Shown: positions 22,610-34,814 of the stretch, piece by piece | Position numbering within the stretch: position 1 is the first letter of the stretch | How the letters are laid out: each line of letters begins with the position of its first letter | NCBI GenBank assembly: GCA_028023455.1 | Contig: JAQFVV010006624.1 | Coordinates: 1-64,000, forward strand | From: Epiperipatus broadwayi | Lineage: Eukaryota > Onychophora > Udeonychophora > Euonychophora > Peripatidae | Length of the DNA: 64,000 nucleotides | Reading direction: 5' to 3' | Notes under the pieces: model-generated | What the model was told of the DNA's origin: nothing | The model's input: the letters and a program-made list of their open reading frames with translations, nothing else | Database searches by the model: none | Program-made: the position numbers and the translations under genes

Positions 22610-23295
22610 GTTACTACACCAGTAGGGGGTTATTTCTTTCCACTTTTAAGATATTGGAAAGGGTATAATCATAAACATATGATTAAAGACATGTGGAAAA
22701 GATAATGTGATCCTCAAAGTATTAAAAGCAGATAAAAAACAATTCCTACCTCTCATTAGAGTATTGTAGAGAACATTATAATACAGAAATATTTCCTAAG
22801 TGGATAATCTCTAGTCTAATGAATAACTAATAATAAATTATTAATATAGTATTAATAATTTGATATCTTGAAATTTATTGGAATTTATTGATTTTTTGGA
22901 TTTTAATAATAAATCCAACTATTACTTTTATGAACTATAATTTATTTATAATGAAATACTTTTTATATGCTGTATAAATTTATTTTATTATCAAGGATAT
23001 ATTTTTTTAAAATACAGAATATGGTAATATTTATATTCGCACAAATTTTTTTAACTAAAACAATGAAAAAAATTTTTATGATATAGATTTGAAAATATAT
23101 AAATTCCAATCATCATAATAAATTTTATAGTTGATTAATATCCAGTCAGCATGACAAAAAACATATTACTCTTGAAGTTTACACTCTTCAAATTTATTTA
23201 TAATGAATTCAATGCATCCTAACATGTTTATTATAAAATAATTTTCCTTTATTTTATTCTATTAGTAGATGTTTCTGAATTAATGGTATTTAGGT
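22610..23295. other. AT-rich DNA, nothing recognised
   Basis: No coding or repeat similarity noted. Confidence 0.55.
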
Positions 23296-23464
23296 TAATA
23301 ATAGTTTACCTAATAATCAAAAAAGCTAGTCATATATAACATGATATTACTTTTATAAGCTTGTATTTACAAAAATGCAATGCAGAGAGTGTACCAATAA
23401 CTCAAACAATCTCCCAATTAATAAGTGCATTATGAGAAAATATTTAAAATCTCTATCCAAAACA

Positions 23465-23520
23465 CTCTCATCTCCAGACCAACTGGTTCCAAGCTTATGG
23501 CTCATGTCAGTGGAGAGCTA
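23465..23520 (-). ncRNA. Hammerhead ribozyme motif, family C, sense orientation
   Basis: On the minus strand: helix I TCTCCA (complement of 23511-23516) with TGGAGA (complement of 23471-23476). The core is CTGACAT in place of CTGANGA, followed by a GAGC-CATAA-GCTT hairpin. GGAA stands in place of GAAA, helix III is CCA-GT-TGG, and the triplet is GTC. The fold is complete, but two core sites are altered, so it is probably inactive. The predicted cleavage site is about 164 nt from the element's 3' end. Confidence 0.65.
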
Positions 23521-24193
23521 GAATATTCAGACACTAGATCTAAAATATCAACTCAAAACCCAGCACTTGTTTCATACATATATTTAAGTAGAAACTCTGA
23601 AATTTTTGGACATGAAAATGTCTTTAAATCCAGCTATCTAACTTAAATAGCTATATGGGACTGAACTAAATTCAGATCTATCATATTTTAATAGCCTCAG
23701 TGTAGCCAAAGCCTTGAAGACAAAATTATAATAATCAAAAAAGCAAGTCATATATAATATGACATTACTTTTATAAGCTTGTATTTACAAAAATGCAATG
23801 CAGAGAGCATACCAATAGCTCAAACAAGCTCCCCATTAATAAGTGCAGTATGAGAAAATATTTAAAATCTCTATCCAGAACACTCTCATCTTCAGACCAA
23901 CTGGTTTGAGCTATTGGTACACTCTCTGTATTGCATTGCTTATAAAAGTAATGTCACATTATATATGACTTGCTTTATTGATTTTTATAATTTTACCTTT
24001 AAGGATTTGGCTATGCTGAGGCTATTAAAATATGGTAGATCTGAATTTAGTTCAGTCCCATATAGCTATTTAAGTTAGATAGCTGGATTTAAAGACATTT
24101 TGATGTCTGAATATTTCAGAGTTTCTACTTAAATATATGTATGAAACAAGTGCTGGATTTTGAGTTGATATTTCAGATCTAGTGTCCGAATAT

Positions 24194-24250
24194 TCTAGCT
24201 CTCCAATGATGTGAGCCATAAGCTCGAAACCAGTTGGTCTGGAGATGAGA
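24194..24250 (+). ncRNA. Hammerhead ribozyme motif, family C, in the inverted arm
   Basis: Helix I TCTCCA (24200-24205) pairs exactly with TGGAGA (24240-24245). Helix II is GAGC-CATAA-GCTC (24213-24225). GAAA is intact (24226-24229). Helix III is CCA-GT-TGG (24230-24237), followed by triplet GTC. The first core box reads ATGATGT instead of CTGATGA. All three helices differ in sequence from families A and B yet pair fully. Confidence 0.7.
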
Positions 24251-24353
24251 ATGTTCTGCATAGAGATTTTAAATATTTTCTCATAAGGCACTTATTAATT
24301 GGGAGCTTGTTTGAGCTATTGGTTACGCTCTCTGTATTGCAATAGTTTACCTA

Positions 24354-24960
24354 TATAAAATAATATTAAAAACTATTGCTTTCTTTTATTTTTTTAAAAA
24401 TATATACTAATTTAGTCTGACAATGAATAAGAGATCGCGAATTGCACTTATCGTTAATTTGAAGATATTCTGGAGAATAAACGTTAGCTAAACAATATTT
24501 TAAACTATTGAAAACTTATATTGTAAAGACAGAGATAAAATAAAATTAAAACTGATAACAAAATTTTAGAGAGTGTTACAGTGAAAGATACTACGTTTGT
24601 ATGCTTAAAGAAAGAAAAAAAAACAAACTTGTTCATAGGTCTTCGTCTATATATGACATTGATTTTAAAATTTAAAAGATTAAGATAGCTATGTAAAAAA
24701 ATGTAAAGAAACACTAAACAAAAAATCGAGTCAGGTTCTCTGAGCTATCATAAATATTGTTAATGTTAGCAAGCAATTTTTAAAAATTTTTTTTTGCAAG
24801 AAAATATAGGTATGTATTGAAATGATTAGCATATAATATGAGTTAAGAAACCTTTCTTTGATGAATGTGCTAACAAATTTTAAGAATATTCACGAATTAA
24901 TTTAATCATTAAAGACACTTGATTAAATTACTTGAATGAGGTAAAGGTTAATAAAATTAT
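24354..24960. other. AT-rich DNA, nothing recognised
   Basis: No coding or repeat similarity noted. Confidence 0.55.
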
Positions 24961-25126
24961 ACAAAAACAAATATAATAACTGAAACACACAGGCTTATTA
25001 TATACCTGTGTCTATATATGTAATATATAGAGTATATGAGCACAGACTTTCACACGACCCACCACTCTCCACACTATCTCATAACACTGATACACTCAAA
25101 CACTTATATGTTGAAAAGATAAATAA

Positions 25127-25180
25127 TCAGCAATATACGTATTTCATGCTAAACCAGCAATCATCAGTTGGTCCAGATTA
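25127..25180 (-). ncRNA. Hammerhead ribozyme, family B, sense orientation
   Basis: Minus strand: CCAA, CTGATGA (complement of 25161-25167), TGCT-GGTTT-AGCA hairpin, GAAA (complement of 25142-25145), TACGTATA, then TTGC, which pairs with CCAA except for one base. Both core boxes are intact. Cleavage is predicted after the final A, about 160 nt from the 3' end of the element. Confidence 0.8.
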
Positions 25181-25366
25181 CCATCTCTACACATATATGC
25201 CATAAGTGCTCAAATATATATTAAGATAACATTCCATCATCAGATTTTCAATTGGATGGACAGTTGAAAAGTTGGAGTGTGGAGTAGATTGGAGCCTGTC
25301 CACTAAAGTATGAAGATTGGCTGTCTTAATATATATTTGAGCACTTATGGCATATATGTGATGATA

Positions 25367-25419
25367 ATCTGGACCAACTGATGATTGCTGGTTTAGCATG
25401 AAATACGTGTATTGGTGAT
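25367..25419 (+). ncRNA. Hammerhead ribozyme, family B, best-formed copy
   Basis: Helix I CCAA (25374-25377) pairs with TTGG (25412-25415). CTGATGA is at 25378-25384 and the TGCT-GGTTT-AGCA hairpin at 25386-25398. GAAA (25400-25403) is followed by a helix III of T-G and A-T pairs plus the conserved A-U pair, closing a CG loop. Cleavage triplet GTA ends at 25411. Every conserved core base of the type I hammerhead is present. It lies in the inverted (5') arm of the element. Confidence 0.85.
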
Positions 25420-25532
25420 TATTTATTTTTTCAACATATATGTGTTCGAGTGTATCAGAGTTATGAGATAGTGTGGAGAGTGGTGGGTCGTGTGAAAGTC
25501 TGTGCTCATATACCCTATATAAAAACAAATAT

Positions 25533-26775
25533 GTAATTTTTTGATTACTTTTATGAAATTATAAGATAATTAAAATCTTTATGCTTAATTTTGATATTTT
25601 CTATTGCCTGAATATGCAATTTATAAAAATTTTTTGTAAAAAATAATTTTCTTTCAAGGAAAATGAGACAATTTTTGTTTTTCTATACACAGGTAAAAAA
25701 TTAACCATTTTTGTGCTAGTATGTAGAATTTTTTAGTTTCACTTTTTGGTTGCCAATATTCATTACAACATCAAAAAAATAACTTTTTGTTTCATTTGTT
25801 GATTATAACAAGATTGAAAAAGAATGTTTTATTTTATCTGTTGATTAGAACATTTTTATTCTGAACAGCATGGTATATATAACATAAGCTAAATAAAATC
25901 ATTTTGTGAATCACAGGTGTCCCTTGGCCACAGTTTGCTGACACTGGCATATAACTCTAGAGTGGGAATGCAGTTTTAATATGTAAATTTAGACAATTAG
26001 AAAATAATAAGAGCCACTGTTAAAAGTCAAAACAAAAGAGCAACATTGCGTTACAATTATCAGCATAATAATTTGTAATCATTTGTAATAATTATAAAAG
26101 TTTTCATAGTTAAAGAGTTAAAAACTACTAAATATCGAGAAGACAAATCAAGACTATATGTAACTTATCTAGTATATATAGTAATTTAAGACTATATGTA
26201 AATCAAAATTTACATTAAAGCTTTCATTTTATATGAGCATGAAAGTTATGTAAATATATGGGGATATAAAAACTTGCATTTGCAAGTAAAATACTAAAAC
26301 ATGACTAATATAACTTAAAATGCACTAGGCAAAAATTGTGAACATTAATCAGATTTTAAGGGTATCTTTTATATACGGTTTTGCATATAGTTATTTTCCA
26401 TAAAACATTTCTTAGTTTACAGCTAAAAATAGTACATAGTTTTAAATAATGGTATATATTTATTTCAAATTCACTACCTTTGGCTTTTAAGAATTATACA
26501 AAACGTTAAAATTTTATAAAAAATATTTTTTTTAGAATTTTATGAGTGGTGTATAAAAAAAACACAAACACACCATCAATAACCATATTAAGTTTAAAAA
26601 TTACAGGTTTCCAGAAAAACAATTGAAATTTGTTCCTTCCATTTGATTTGAATTTAAACAGTTTTTGGACAATTAGTTGGAGCTGACTTTTTGATTTTTA
26701 TATATTTTTTTTAAATGAAAGATTATTTATTGTTATCATATCAAAGTTCCAAAAATGAATTGAAAGAAAAACTTT
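25533..26775. other. AT-rich DNA, nothing recognised
   Basis: No coding or repeat similarity noted. Confidence 0.55.
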
Positions 26776-26879
26776 CATAAATACATCTTTGAACTCAGGA
26801 TTTTTCAATGTATTCATTCTCCAGTCCATTTTAAACAACTGATACACATGATTACATACATGTGAAAAAAATACATGAT

Positions 26880-26928
26880 CCCCGATATAGGTATTTCATT
26901 CAGAACCAGCACTCATCAGTTGGGTCAG
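26880..26928 (-). ncRNA. Hammerhead ribozyme motif, family B, inverted arm
   Basis: Minus strand: CCAA, CTGATGA (complement of 26913-26919), a hairpin starting GTGCTGGTTC, GAAA (complement of 26894-26897), TACCTATA, then TCGG. Core boxes are intact. Helix I has a mismatch and helix II is weakened. Confidence 0.7.
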
Positions 26929-27087
26929 ATCACAATCTTCCACACATATATACAATCAGTGTTCAGTTCATATTAAGATAGCAATTCCAGAAACTTTAAT
27001 AGACAGATTTTAATCTTCTCATCCCTCCAACTATTCAACCATACATTTCATTTAAAAACCAATGATGGAATGTTTAATTATTATTGT

Positions 27088-27140
27088 CTGTCCCAACTGA
27101 TGAGTGCTGGTTGTGCATGAAATACACATACTGGAGATCA
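27088..27140 (+). ncRNA. Hammerhead ribozyme, family B
   Basis: CCAA (27093-27096), CTGATGA (27097-27103), TGC-TGGTTG-TGCA-type hairpin, GAAA (27119-27122), TACACATA, then CTGG (27131-27134). Core boxes are intact, the cleavage triplet is ATA, and helix I has one mismatch. Confidence 0.78.
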
Positions 27141-27254
27141 GGTACCTTTTCCCATGTGTGTGGTCATCTATATCAGTTGTTTGAAGTGGAGTGAAGGCTG
27201 AATAGACTGAAAAATTCTGAGTTCAAATTCCTCTATTTACATATATAACAGAAA

Positions 27255-27840
27255 TATTGAGCATAAGCAAATTATGTACCGCTTTAGAATTAAATATATC
27301 TTTTGTAATTTGTTTAAATCTATTGTAAAGAATTAAAATAATTTCTTTATTAGAGAAACTTGAAATAACAGTTGCTTAATTGCTATGTTTATCAATTATG
27401 TAATTTATATTTTGTAATAATATAAACAACAACAAAAAAGTGAATGGTAGTACATCATAAAATTTCGTTCTGGTTGCAATAAATTTGCATAAGTGATTTT
27501 TGATAAAATGTATATCATTGGTTGGAAAATGCTTATTGATTAGAAAACCGCAGGTTTCCTTATTTGTTCACCATCATTGTATCGAGGATCACTTTGTATG
27601 CCGGAGATCTCCCTGAATGGAGAAAAAGATAAGAGCATTGTTAAATCATGATGTTTAAAACAATTCACGAAATATACGCAAAAGTAGTCTATATTGAAAT
27701 TTCACAATCAAATATAAAAGTAATCATTAAGTTTATTTAGTAGCTCCAATATCTGCTAACTATAGATTTAAACACCCATATGACACCAAAATTAAAGTTA
27801 TTATTGTGATTGCATTACAGAGTTTTTTGAAACTAAAATT
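27255..27840. other. AT-rich DNA, nothing recognised
   Basis: No coding or repeat similarity noted. Confidence 0.55.
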
Positions 27841-27844
27841 TTGC

Positions 27845-28038
27845 AATATCATCATCATCATCACCAACAACCATTATCAATCCACTACAGAATGAAGGTC
27901 TCTCCAAGTTCAAACCATCTCCAATCTTTACTTTCTATTCTCCATACCCATCCCCGCACAATTTTATTATTTCATCCATTCATCTCACATGTGGTCTCTT
28001 TCTGGGTCTTTTACAACCTCTTGGAATCCAGTTTATAC
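27845..28038 (-). pseudogene. RTE-clade LINE, 190-bp 3' terminus
   Basis: Antisense ATCATCATCATCATCACC tail, CCATTATCAATCCACTAC, TGAAGGTCTCTCCAAGTTC, CACATGTGGTCTCTTTCTGG and TTGGAATCCAGTTTA, after which homology ends. A typical short 5'-truncated insertion. Confidence 0.85.
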
Positions 28039-28039
28039 T

Positions 28040-29165
28040 CGGAGATAATTACAATAAAACTAGTTGAGCAAACATTAATTTTAAATAATGACAACTTAAG
28101 ACAAACTTTAAAACTCAGCAAGTTTATTTACTTCTGTTGACAAATTAAAATAATAACAAGATAATAGTGCAATTTTCTTTCCTTGGGAAAGTAATTAATA
28201 ATAATTAGACGTGTGACAATATATTATCCTTACTTACTGCTAATATTTAATATAGTCCATTAACATAATTTTTCATTGTATTTTACATACATTAAGATAA
28301 CTCAACAAATGTTTTAAGATAAATTTTAATCAATCTTTCATTTAGGCTGAATATTTCACTTTCTGTACATTTTAAATCTATACAATCGATTCGGACGTAG
28401 TCCGTTCTCTTGCAAGAAACTTCATTATCTGCCAATTCACAGCTTTTTCTACTGTTATCAGCCCATATTTAATAGATACAATAATTAGCTTATCGTAGCC
28501 TTATTTATTAGTTTTTATGCTAATTTTCTAGAGTGCACGTTTGGCGAAGATAATAGCAATAAAAATGTACAGTCTGCATGCAAATTACAAATTTCAATAA
28601 ATCTTATTTATAGTAATAACATATATACGTGCACAGACCATCCAAATTTATAAAACCCAAAAAAATTCTAATATATGTGTATCTCTCAATAAAAAAAGTT
28701 ATGGCCCATATCACCGCTGTAATCATTCTAAAGAAAGTGTAAGATGTTTAGAGCATTTTTCTTACGAAAGAGTTTTTAGTATTTAAATAAATATTTTTTT
28801 AATTTAAATATCCCAGTTATAAAATTGCTAATAGTTTGATTAAGGCATTTGATTTAGAAATCATAATTTAACTGAAATATTAATTACTCTAGATGAAACT
28901 TGTAATTTTAAGTAATGTTAATTTGCACTTTAAACTTGCTTCTTATGATTATCGTGAATACAAGGAAGACTACTAATCTTCATCGTGAGATAAAGATAAC
29001 TTTATGTTACCAAGGTAAAAATTTTAAATATAAAACCTGATTTATTCTAGTTAAAAAATAACGCATATAAGTTAAAATAATGATTTCAAATTATCTTAGA
29101 AAGTTAAAAAAATTCTGTCCTAATTTTAAATTCATGAAGTTTAAAATATGACATTTAAATTAAAT
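28040..29165. other. AT-rich DNA, nothing recognised
   Basis: No coding or repeat similarity noted. Confidence 0.55.
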
Positions 29166-29170
29166 GATTA

Positions 29171-29685
29171 ATGCAAGAGAAATCTCTACGAAAGAGTGCT
29201 TTTGGTAGAAATAACTTAATATTAAAAGGTAATATGCCTATGTGTTTGAAAAAACATGGTTTACCAGTTCTTACTTATGGATTTGAAACTTGGACACTTG
29301 GTAAAACAGCAATACAGATATCTAAGATCATTCAAAAAAGTATGGAGAGATGCATGTTAGAAGTAACAAGAAGAGATTGAAAATGCAATATATGGACAAA
29401 AGACACAAACAGATGTTACTGACATTGTTGAAAGAATTAAAAGACTGAAGTGGAGTTTTTGTTGGAAGAGATAATAATAGGCAAACAATTGTAATATTAA
29501 ACTGGATTCCAAGAGATTGTAAAAGTCCCAGAAAGAGACTACATGTGAGATGAATGGATGAAATAAGAAAGTGTGCAAGGGTGATGTGGAGAAGAGAGAC
29601 TAGATATTGTAGAAGATGGTATGAACTTGCAGAGATCATCATCCTGCAGTGGATTGATAATGGTTGACAATAATGATATGAAAAA
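29171..29685 (+). pseudogene. RTE-clade LINE, 3' fragment
   Basis: The frame to 29380 reads SAFGRNNLILKGNMPMCLKK, GLPVLTYGFETWTLGKTAIQ and SMERCMLEVTRRD, then decays. Relative to other copies the VFNKCV segment is deleted. It ends at CTGCAGTGGATTGATAATGG just upstream of the long RTE copy, in the same orientation. Confidence 0.82.
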
Positions 29686-29719
29686 AATTTGATAAACAAT
29701 ATAATAATAACCAATATGT

Positions 29720-32700
29720 GGCTGAAGAGAGGAGTTTGCTCTTAACTGAAAGGAGATCCTTTGATTCCTCTTAGAGGCCTTACAAAAGCTTAGCAGGTCA
29801 AATTGCTAATGTCCTCTCGATACGTTCTTGTTGTGCAGCTGTTATTACTACGTGATTATTCCTAGAGTATACAAACATAGATGGGCTGCTCACCAACATT
29901 TATTAGCCAGCATGGTGAGTTTATTGGCCTTTTACCTCTGAGTTTAAGATCAAGAAACATCATGGTATTTCTTTTCAATTGCCTGATACAGCAGAATGAA
30001 TGCTTGTATGAATGATAAATATTTTTCCATAGATATATACAATCATGACAGACAAAAATAAATCATGGTCCTTATTCCCAGGAGACTTTAAAGACATCAA
30101 TCAAAGCAGCAGTTGGTGGCCAAATGTGGAGAGTGCTAAGAACCCCCTGATTACAGACCCAGATTTCCATTTGATGACAACTTTTTATTTAGGTACTTAC
30201 AACTGCAGATCACTTTCAAATGAAGGAAGATTGCAAGAATTAGAAGAAGAACTGTCTTATATTAATGGGGCATTATTAGACTTTGTAAAGTTAGAAAAAA
30301 AGGTAAAGAGATAATTGATTTAAAACATAAACATGTATTCTACTATAAAGGCATAAATATTGGAAATACAAGTGGAATAGAATTCATTATAAATAGAAAT
30401 TGGAAGAACATTGTGGAGATTTATAGTGTATCAGAAAAAGTGGTAAGATTAGTTATACAACTTAATAGCAGATACCAAATGCAGATAATTCAGGTTTATG
30501 CCCCAACAAGTTCTCATAGTGATGAAGTAGTAGAAGATTTTTATATGGATGTACAAAAGGCTTTGGATCAGAGTAAAACAACATTTTAAAATTGTTATGG
30601 GAGACTTTAATGCTAGAATTGGTAGACAAATGAAAGATGAAATTGCTGTAGTTAATTTTGGTTATGGTAATAGACATGAGAGAGGACATAGACTTGTGGA
30701 GTTTGCAGAAAAAAAATTTATAATATGAATTCTTTTATTTGAGAAAAATGTTAAAAGTAAATGAACATGGGAGCATCCAAATGAAGGTACAGAGAATTGG
30801 ATTATATTATGACTAACAGAAAATACATATTTCAAGATTTTAATGTTCTTAATAAATTTAACACAGGAAGTGATCATCAATTAGTAAGATGTAAGATACA
30901 CTTTAATGCAAAACTAGAGACACAAAAATTATTAAGAAACACAATATTTACAGTTGATATTCCTAATCTTCAGAAACATTTTAATGAATTTAAATTAGAA
31001 CTTACAAATCAGATTCAAGTATTAGCAGATTTTGAACATGATTCAGATTTGAATAAAAGTAATAGAAAAATAACTGATACACTTTTAAAATCTACAACAA
31101 AGGTAGTTGGTAGAAAAAATTAGTAAATGCCCAATAAAATTTCTACTGAGACTAGAGAATTTATGAAGAAAAGAAGAAATATGAAGATATACAAAAATGA
31201 TGCATTAAAAAAAATTGAATACCTCAAATTTTGTAAAATGGTGTGGAAAAGAGTTGAAAATGATATAAGAAAGTATAACTGTGAACTAGCAAAAAAAGCT
31301 ATAGAAGAGAATAAAAGTCTCAAGAGTATAAAACAATATTTTGGTATTGGTAGGAAATTTATATCTGCAATAAGAAAAAAAGGTGGCATTATTACTATTA
31401 AAAGAGAGATGACATCATGAAATGGATAGAAGACTTCTATCGAGAATTATATAGTAATGAAGAACAAGTACCTCCTTTAACTATTATATCTTCCGAATTT
31501 CCAGAATTTTAAATAAAGAAGTGAAGCATGCAATTAAATTTATTTAGAAAGAAAAAATTCCAGGTAATGATGGAATTATTATTGATATATTAAAAGAAGC
31601 AGGTGAAGAAATAGATTTTTTTTAGCAAAGTTATATACCAAATGTCAAATGATAAAGATGTACCAAATGATTGGAAGAATGCAGTATTAATATCAATATT
31701 TAAAAAAAGGTGATAAAGAAGATATTAGAAATTACAAACATATCAGCCTTTTATCAATTTTATATAAAATTTTTACCAAGATAATTACAATTCATCTATA
31801 GAGAACATTGGATTTCCACTAACCAAGAGTACAAGCTGGATTTAAAAGTGGTTTAGTACAGTAGATCATATCCAAGTATTGAGAGAAGTTGTAGAAAGGA
31901 CAGATGAATATGAGTTGCTATTATGCTTTGGATTTGTAGATCATGAAAAGGCATTTGATTCTATAAACATTTCTTCAGTGATTAAAACATTGGATCATCA
32001 AGGTATAGATCCAGGATATTGTCATATTTTAAAGAATATTTATAAAAATGCAACAGCAATAATTAGATTACATAATGATACTAGGAAAGTCAACATTATG
32101 AAGGGTGTAAGACAGGGTAACTCCATATCTCCAAAATTTTTTACAGCAATGCTGCAAGAAGTATTTGGTGGATTAAAATGGGAAGCTAAAGTAATGAAAG
32201 TAATTGGAGATTAAGTCATTTAGATTTTGCAGGTGATGTAGTTGTTTTTTCAAACAATGCTTTAGAGCTGCAGGAAATGTTGCTGGAATTGTCAGATAAA
32301 AGTAGAAAAGTAGGATGAAAGACTAGAGGAATGATCGATGGATTTTCTCAAAATATGAAAATAGAGATTGATTATGATGAGTTAGAGGACATTAACAGCT
32401 ATAAATACCTTTGTCAGATTATTAATGCAGATGGAAACATAATGGATAAAATTAATCATAGAATTAAACTTGGTTGGAGTGCTTTTGGTAGAAATAACTT
32501 GATACTAAAAGGAAGTATACCTATGTGTTTGAAAAAGATTTTTAATAAATGTTTTTTACCAGTTCTTACTTATGGATCTGAGACTTGAACACTTAATAGA
32601 AGAGCAATACAAAAATTTCAAACCACTCAAAGAAATATGGAGAGATGTGTGTTAGGAGTAACAAGAAGAGATCGAAAATGCAATATATGGGTAAGAGAGC

Positions 32701-32985
32701 AAACAGGTGTTACTGACCTCATTGAAAAAATTAGAAGACTAAAGTGGAATTGGGCTGGACATATTGCTAGTAGAGATGATAATAGATGGATCATTGAAAT
32801 CTTTAAACTGTATTCCAAGAGATTGTAATAAAAGACCCAGAAAGAGACCACATGTGATATGGATGGATGAAATAAAAAAGTGTGCAGGGGTGATGTGGAG
32901 AAGAAAAGATAATGTTCAGAAAAGATGGATTGAACTTGGAGAGATGTTCATTCTGCAGTGGATTGATAATGGTTGATGATGAATC
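29720..32985 (+). pseudogene. RTE-clade LINE, near full-length but inactive
   Basis: The only copy retaining both enzymatic domains. An AP-like endonuclease starts with TYNCRSLSNEGRL (about 30195), followed by VYAPTS, VMGDFNARIG, a TWEHPN stretch, DYIMTN and SDHQLVRCKI (to about 30900). The reverse transcriptase shows IPGNDGI, LISIFKKGDKEDIRNY, CFGFVDHEKAFDS, MKGVRQGNSISP and LDFAGDVVVF, then YKYLCQIINADGN, PVLTYGSET, GVTDLIEKI and HIASRDDNRW, ending FILQWIDNG. At least four frameshifts and several stops interrupt it, and the catalytic FADD is FAGD. Length, domain order and the ATGG(TTGATGATGA) tail fit RTE. The 5' boundary near 29720 is a guess. Confidence 0.9.
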
Positions 32986-32999
32986 AATATGCTAATTAG

Positions 33000-34810
33000 T
33001 TTGTGTATGCACATATATAGGGTATATTTAATATTGAAATATTAAGTAAATAAAATTTAAATACTAAAAGTGCATTAGGGTACATACAATATTGCTATTA
33101 TCAAAAGTTATAAAAATTTTAATGATGACATAAATAATAGGTAGGTTTTTTTATTGTTATAATATTTTCTGTATTGAAAATTAAGATTGATTTTATTGAT
33201 GAGGTCTTATTTACTGATTTGATTGGTATTTCTGGGAGGCGTATACTAATTTACCATTTAGTTTTTCAATGACATGTTTAATTTGATATTTCTCACACAT
33301 ATTATTATCAGTAATCAATAGAAATGACAATGATTTTATAACATAGCCAAATACTAGCATTTAGTAAAGTATACTGCAAGAAGAACAACTCCTTTATATT
33401 TCTTAGTGTATGAGATTTATTATTTCCAGTATTATCCTGTATCTATAAATTAGTGTAAAATATTAAGGAACGGGGTGTAGGTAACATGGACTGCCATAAT
33501 ATAGCTAGAAGTAGTGTTTTAAAGCTATCTTGGTGTTAAAAATTCATCAGTTGATTTATAAAAATAAAAAAAATGACTTTATTTCTCAGGAGTTCATAAG
33601 AAATTTGATTGCCAAACCTGTGAATGCCAGAATCAGCCCTGAGATCCCGATCCTATCAGATGCTATATTAACTGCATCAAATTTGGAAAGATCTATGTTA
33701 TAAAAATAAAGAAAGAAAGAATGAAACTAAAGAAAAAAAATATTGCATTTTAGAGTGCATTTTGATGAATTTATATTTGAAATCTTGTGAATAGAGTTTT
33801 ATAAAAACCTTACTAATAGAAGAGTAATTTAGATATCTTAAATAATTAATTGCATCTAAAAGGATCAAATTATTATATAAACATACCAATACTGCCAGAG
33901 AAATATCAGAACAGATTGATTGAGATATTTATGTTTAGATAATGGAGAAAATAAAAATTTGCTATCAAGGAACATCTATTAAATAATAGTAATGTAAGAT
34001 AAGCTTCTAAAATGAATTGAATGGTGATATAAGATTGTGAGGAAGAAAAATTACTCTGGAAATCTTAGTCTAAATCATTATCATTTTCATAAAAGTTCAA
34101 ATCATGATTTTAATAGATAACCAATGGTCATTAAGTTCACTTTTACATCAGCATGCTATAGAACTTTATTGAGCTAATATTTTTTTGGAATGCACATTAC
34201 TTGTTTAGTATTCTTGTATTAAGTATCATTAGTTATGATAAAGATCTATTCAATATAGTTTTGGTTTGATAACTTGAGAAAATTTATACCCTATGTTATT
34301 GTCTTTTCTGAATGTTAGTAATCTAACTATTTCTCAGAAAATTAATTATGCAGTTATACATAATCAGTATCTTCTAACACTGTCCATTTAAATTATTTGG
34401 ATATCTTTTGGCTATGCCAATCACTAAATCTACTAAACATATGTTGTATCCTAGTGATCTTAACTTACAAGCAATTTTTGAATACCTCATATTTCTGGAT
34501 ATTATTGCAAATCTTTATTAACTTAAGATACTTGGGACATCAGATGACGTTTGAACAATTAAGCAGGAAGTTACATGAAACAGTTTCATTCCATAGACAA
34601 TATCATTTTCTTGAAATCAATTTAAAACTTTGAACTCTGTTCTCTTAATATGCCAAATCACACAAATAGCAGGTCTTACCATCCAATGCCACATAATTTC
34701 ATATACAATATGGTATCTGACTGGACTTTCTACACATCTATTGATTTGGAATATTTGTAAAAAATATTATTGTATCTGTCTGGTAAGATTATCATATTCT
34801 CAATGTCAAA
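33000..34810. other. AT-rich DNA, nothing recognised
   Basis: Two adjacent open frames at 34397-34875 are compositionally biased and show no similarity that I can recognise. Confidence 0.5.
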
Positions 34811-34814
34811 TTAT

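Larger units (their letters stand above)
23313..24340 (-). mobile_element. Family C palindromic retroposon, 1028 bp, 13-bp target duplication
   Basis: Flanked by the exact repeat AATAGTTTACCTA at 23300-23312 and 24341-24353. It is a nested palindrome. Outer arms at about 23385-23715 and 23995-24340 are inverted copies, and inside them lies a second inverted pair (about 23735-23850 and 23905-23985) derived from the 3' end. The left end has the complete 3' terminus (AGTCATATATAAC.. after ATAATCAAAAAAGC), whereas the right end stops early at TCTGTATTGC. The element therefore inserted as one reverse-transcribed unit with its 3' end on the left. Each outer arm has a hammerhead motif. The mirror-image 73-codon open frames at 23425-23646 (+) and 24070-24291 (-) are by-products of the palindrome, not genes. 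Confidence 0.85.
24975..25520 (-). mobile_element. Family B palindromic retroposon, 546 bp, 12-bp target duplication
   Basis: Flanked by AAAAACAAATAT at 24963-24974 and 25521-25532. Arms of about 230 bp (about 25020-25245 and 25315-25520) are inverted copies at roughly 95% identity. Only the left side continues into the unique 3' tail, which holds the CAGGCTTATT...ACCTG hairpin also seen at 10.73 kb. The element is therefore oriented minus and truncated on the right. The centre holds a 70-bp unpaired segment. Mirror-image open frames at 25008-25205 (+) and 25187-25528 (-) are palindrome artefacts. A hammerhead lies in each arm. Confidence 0.85.
26780..27250 (+). mobile_element. Family B palindromic retroposon, older copy
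   Basis: Inverted arms run from about 26785-26965 and 27085-27235. The outer end of both arms is CTGAGTTCAAA-like, the B-box-type motif of the family. The centre differs from that of the 25.2-kb copy. The right arm continues into TTCCTCTATTTACATATAT, the family 3' side. Arms have diverged more than in the 25-kb copy. No certain target duplication was found. Confidence 0.75.
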
